DNA of 64,000 nt from Hyphomonas sp. Mor2 (GTDB lineage: Bacteria; Pseudomonadota; Alphaproteobacteria; Caulobacterales; Hyphomonadaceae). The position numbers were made by a program, and so were the translations under genes. Below the pieces are notes generated by a model. That model made no database searches and was not told the origin of the DNA. It saw only the letters and a list, made by a program, of their open reading frames with translations. Of the stretch, positions 62,069 to 64,000 are shown piece by piece; position 1 is the first letter of the stretch; each line of letters opens with the position of its first letter. The stretch spans positions 3,038,001-3,102,000 of the forward strand of contig NZ_CP017718.1 in assembly GCF_001854405.1 (NCBI RefSeq), written 5' to 3'.

Positions 62069-63922
62069 TTGCCAGACGCCGCCAGCCTGCCACCCTTTCG
62101 CCTGCTCGCGCAGAAACAGCCGGACATTGAATGCATCCGTAAACCGGACGGCACTGTCTATCTGAAACAGCGACACGCCCCCGGCGATCGCCCGCGCTCG
62201 ATACCGCATGCGCTGGCGATGCGCGCCGAGAGGCATCCGGATCGCGATTGGCTGAAGCAGCGCAATCCGGAAACCGATGCATGGGAGTCGATCACCTATG
62301 GCGAAGGCCTTCGCCGCACGCGGGCGCTTGCTCAGGCTTTCCTGGATATGGGCGCGGGGCCGGATGCGCCTGTCATGATCCTGTCTGGAAACTCGATCGA
62401 GACGGCGTTGGTCATGGTCGCCGCGATGACAATGGGCGCACCTGCAGCACCTATCTCAGTCCCCTATTCCCTGATGTCGACTGACTTTGCCAAGCTCAAA
62501 CACTGTTTCGGCGCGGTGAAGCCGAAGGTCCTGTTCGCGGCACAATTGCCGCCATTTGAGCCAGCAATAAACGCACTCGGCGATCATGGCTGTACAGTGA
62601 TCTCCGCCGATGGGGCAAACGGCGCGGTGTCCTATCAGGGATTGCTCGACACCGCAGTAACGCCGGCCGTGGACGCCGCGCTCGAGACGCTCAATGATGA
62701 TACGATCGGCAAGTATCTATTCACGTCTGGCTCCACCGGCATGCCGAAGCCGGTGCCGACGACACAAGGCGCGATGTGCTCAATGATTGGCGGGGTTGAG
62801 GGCTTGCGCCATGATGCGCGCGACCCGGATTACGATCCGAACGAGGTCGACAATGTTCTCGACTGGCTGCCCTGGAACCACATTTCCGGATCGAACGTGA
62901 ACTTCAATGGTGCCCTGTGGAACGGGGCGACCTTCTGGATTGATGGCGGCAAGCCCACGCCTGCCCTGTTCGGCGAGACCATTCGCAACGTGCTGGACTG
63001 TAAGCCTTCGACCTTCGGCACAGCGCCGATCGCGCTGGCGATGCTGGCCGAGGCGATGGAAGAAAATGAGACTCTCCTCCAGGCTTTCTTCGAGAACATG
63101 CGCTCGATCGGCTATGGCGGGGCGACGCTGTCAGACGATCTGTATGACCGAATTCAGACCCTGGCGATCAAGGCGACGGGTCGCCGGATCCCGATCATTA
63201 CCATGTACGGCGCGACCGAGACGCAAGGCATCACGGTCGTGCATTGGGAAGTAGAGCGGGTCGGCCTGATCGGCTTGCCGCTGCCTGGCCTAACTCTGAA
63301 ACTGGTGCCGACCATGGGCAAGCTGGAGGTGCGAGTGAAAGGCGAAACGGTGATGCCCGGCTATCTCAACCTGCCGGAAAAAAATGCCGAAGTGTTCGAT
63401 GAAGAAGGGTATTATTGCCTGGGTGATGCGGCCAAATTTGTCGATGAGGATGATCCCAATAAGGGCATCATCTTCGATGGCCGGGTCGGGGAGGATTTCA
63501 AACTTTCTTCGGGCACCTGGGTCAGCGTCGGCGTCCTTCGTCCGGACCTGGTTGCGGCCTGCTCTCCGCTCGTATTCGACGCCGTGATCTGCGGTCAGGA
63601 CAAGAATTTTATCGGCGCGATGTTCTGGCCCTCGCCGGTCGCGTTCGAGGAATATGTCAAAGCGGCGGGCGGCGATCAGATGGCCGCCTTCATGAAACTG
63701 AACCAGGATATTGCGGCGAAAGTCGCGGCCTTCAACACGGCAGAGCCTGGCTCTTCGCGTCGGATCAAACGGTTCCTTGTCATGACCGAACCGCCCAGCA
63801 TCGATAAAGGTGAGATCACTGACAAAGGCTATGTGAACCAGCGCCAGACGCAAGACTGCCGCGCCGATCTGGTCGCCAGCCTGTTTGTCGACAGCCCGCC
63901 GCCAAATGTGGTGCAGCTTTAG
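62069..63922 (+). CDS. AMP-dependent acyl/aryl-CoA ligase (feruloyl-CoA-synthase-like)
   Basis: About 617 residues of an adenylate-forming enzyme. P-loop-like motif YLFTSGSTGMPKPVPTTQ, the substrate/AMP motif ITMYGATETQG, and the hinge region FDGRVGEDFKLSSGTWVSVGVLR. The N-terminal IRKPDGTVYLKQRHAPGDRPRSIPHALAMRAERHPD and PYSLMSTDFAKLKH are typical of feruloyl-CoA synthase relatives that activate hydroxycinnamic or other aromatic acids. The enoyl-CoA hydratase of this pathway is not adjacent, so the substrate is uncertain. A TTG start at 62069 is preferred. Confidence 0.85.
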   Translation: MPDAASLPPFRLLAQKQPDIECIRKPDGTVYLKQRHAPGDRPRSIPHALAMRAERHPDRDWLKQRNPETDAWESITYGEGLRRTRALAQAFLDMGAGPDAPVMILSGNSIETALVMVAAMTMGAPAAPISVPYSLMSTDFAKLKHCFGAVKPKVLFAAQLPPFEPAINALGDHGCTVISADGANGAVSYQGLLDTAVTPAVDAALETLNDDTIGKYLFTSGSTGMPKPVPTTQGAMCSMIGGVEGLRHDARDPDYDPNEVDNVLDWLPWNHISGSNVNFNGALWNGATFWIDGGKPTPALFGETIRNVLDCKPSTFGTAPIALAMLAEAMEENETLLQAFFENMRSIGYGGATLSDDLYDRIQTLAIKATGRRIPIITMYGATETQGITVVHWEVERVGLIGLPLPGLTLKLVPTMGKLEVRVKGETVMPGYLNLPEKNAEVFDEEGYYCLGDAAKFVDEDDPNKGIIFDGRVGEDFKLSSGTWVSVGVLRPDLVAACSPLVFDAVICGQDKNFIGAMFWPSPVAFEEYVKAAGGDQMAAFMKLNQDIAAKVAAFNTAEPGSSRRIKRFLVMTEPPSIDKGEITDKGYVNQRQTQDCRADLVASLFVDSPPPNVVQL

Positions 63923-63931
63923 AGATTGGTT

Positions 63932-64000
63932 ATGAGTTTGCCGCCGCGCGCAGATACGGGACTGAGGCTTGGCCTGATCGTCCTCGTGGTGGTGACGCTT
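63932..64000 (+). CDS. Start of a protein cut by the window edge
   Basis: An ATG 9 bases after the ligase stop opens a frame (MSLPPRADTGLRLG, then a hydrophobic LIVLVVVTL) that runs to the end of the window. It is probably an integral membrane or exported protein in the same operon. Only 23 codons are visible, so no family can be named. Confidence 0.5.
   Translation, partial: MSLPPRADTGLRLGLIVLVVVTL

Overview
The window looks like chromosomal DNA of an alphaproteobacterium, most likely a marine, Caulobacterales/Hyphomonadaceae-type organism. This is inferred from the high-GC coding style, from DUF1489 and DUF4169 genes, from fumC lying beside DUF4169, from an APS-type CysH, and from abundant esterase, peptidase and CoA-ligase genes. 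Coding density is very high. No gap between genes exceeds about 250 bases, and I see no tRNA, rRNA, insertion sequence, CRISPR array or phage block.

Layout. 0.1-8.7 kb: a free-methionine-sulfoxide reductase, then a minus-strand run of hydrolases (DPP-IV-like peptidase, Nudix hydrolase, DUF1330, YbjN-like protein, type-B carboxylesterase), a secreted unknown, an MBL-fold hydrolase and a membrane protein. 8.8-10.9 kb: gmd-fcl for GDP-L-fucose. 11-15.9 kb: ettA, an unknown secreted protein, a DsbA-family isomerase and an amidase. 15.9-18.2 kb: rmlC-rmlD-rmlA for dTDP-rhamnose, without rmlB. 18.3-22.8 kb: a small membrane protein, priA, xerC and a DUF2793 protein. 22.9-34.4 kb: a visibly AT-richer glycan island. 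34.5-41.3 kb: a GDP-mannose fusion enzyme, KpsF-type arabinose-5-phosphate isomerase, a UDP-glucuronate 4-epimerase-like protein, kdsB, a histidine-phosphatase-fold protein and kdsA. 41.4-46.2 kb: ahcY-metK, a glycosyltransferase and galE. 46.3-64 kb: mostly housekeeping and catabolic genes (DUF4169, fumC, DUF2147, DUF1489, enoyl-CoA hydratase, YghU-type GST, acyl-CoA dehydrogenase, Fe-ADH, Gfo/Idh/MocA oxidoreductase, TetR-sterol desaturase, lipoprotein RidA, cupin, TetR, fused oligopeptide ABC ATPase, beta/gamma-crystallin, small HTH-membrane pair, feruloyl-CoA-synthase-like ligase).

The most interesting part is 22.9-34.4 kb. It encodes an APS reductase (which makes sulfite), a UDP-sulfoquinovose synthase (which consumes sulfite), a giant sulfotransferase/coiled-coil/glycosyltransferase fusion, three separate glycosyltransferases, two paralogous FkbM methyltransferases and a two-gene ABC-2 polysaccharide exporter. 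The flanking genes supply GDP-Man, GDP-Fuc, dTDP-Rha, UDP-Gal/GalA and CMP-Kdo. Together they read as a Kdo-linked, ABC-exported surface polysaccharide or O-antigen locus whose product is proposed to carry sulfonate (sulfoquinovose) and perhaps also sulfate-ester and methyl groups. Each enzyme family is read from sequence. The combined sulfonated-capsule role is inference, and sulfolipid (SQDG) synthesis is the main alternative.

Several regulatory palindromes are visible: one overlapping the start of the TetR-sterol desaturase operon, one upstream of a second tetR, and one upstream of a small HTH/membrane gene pair.
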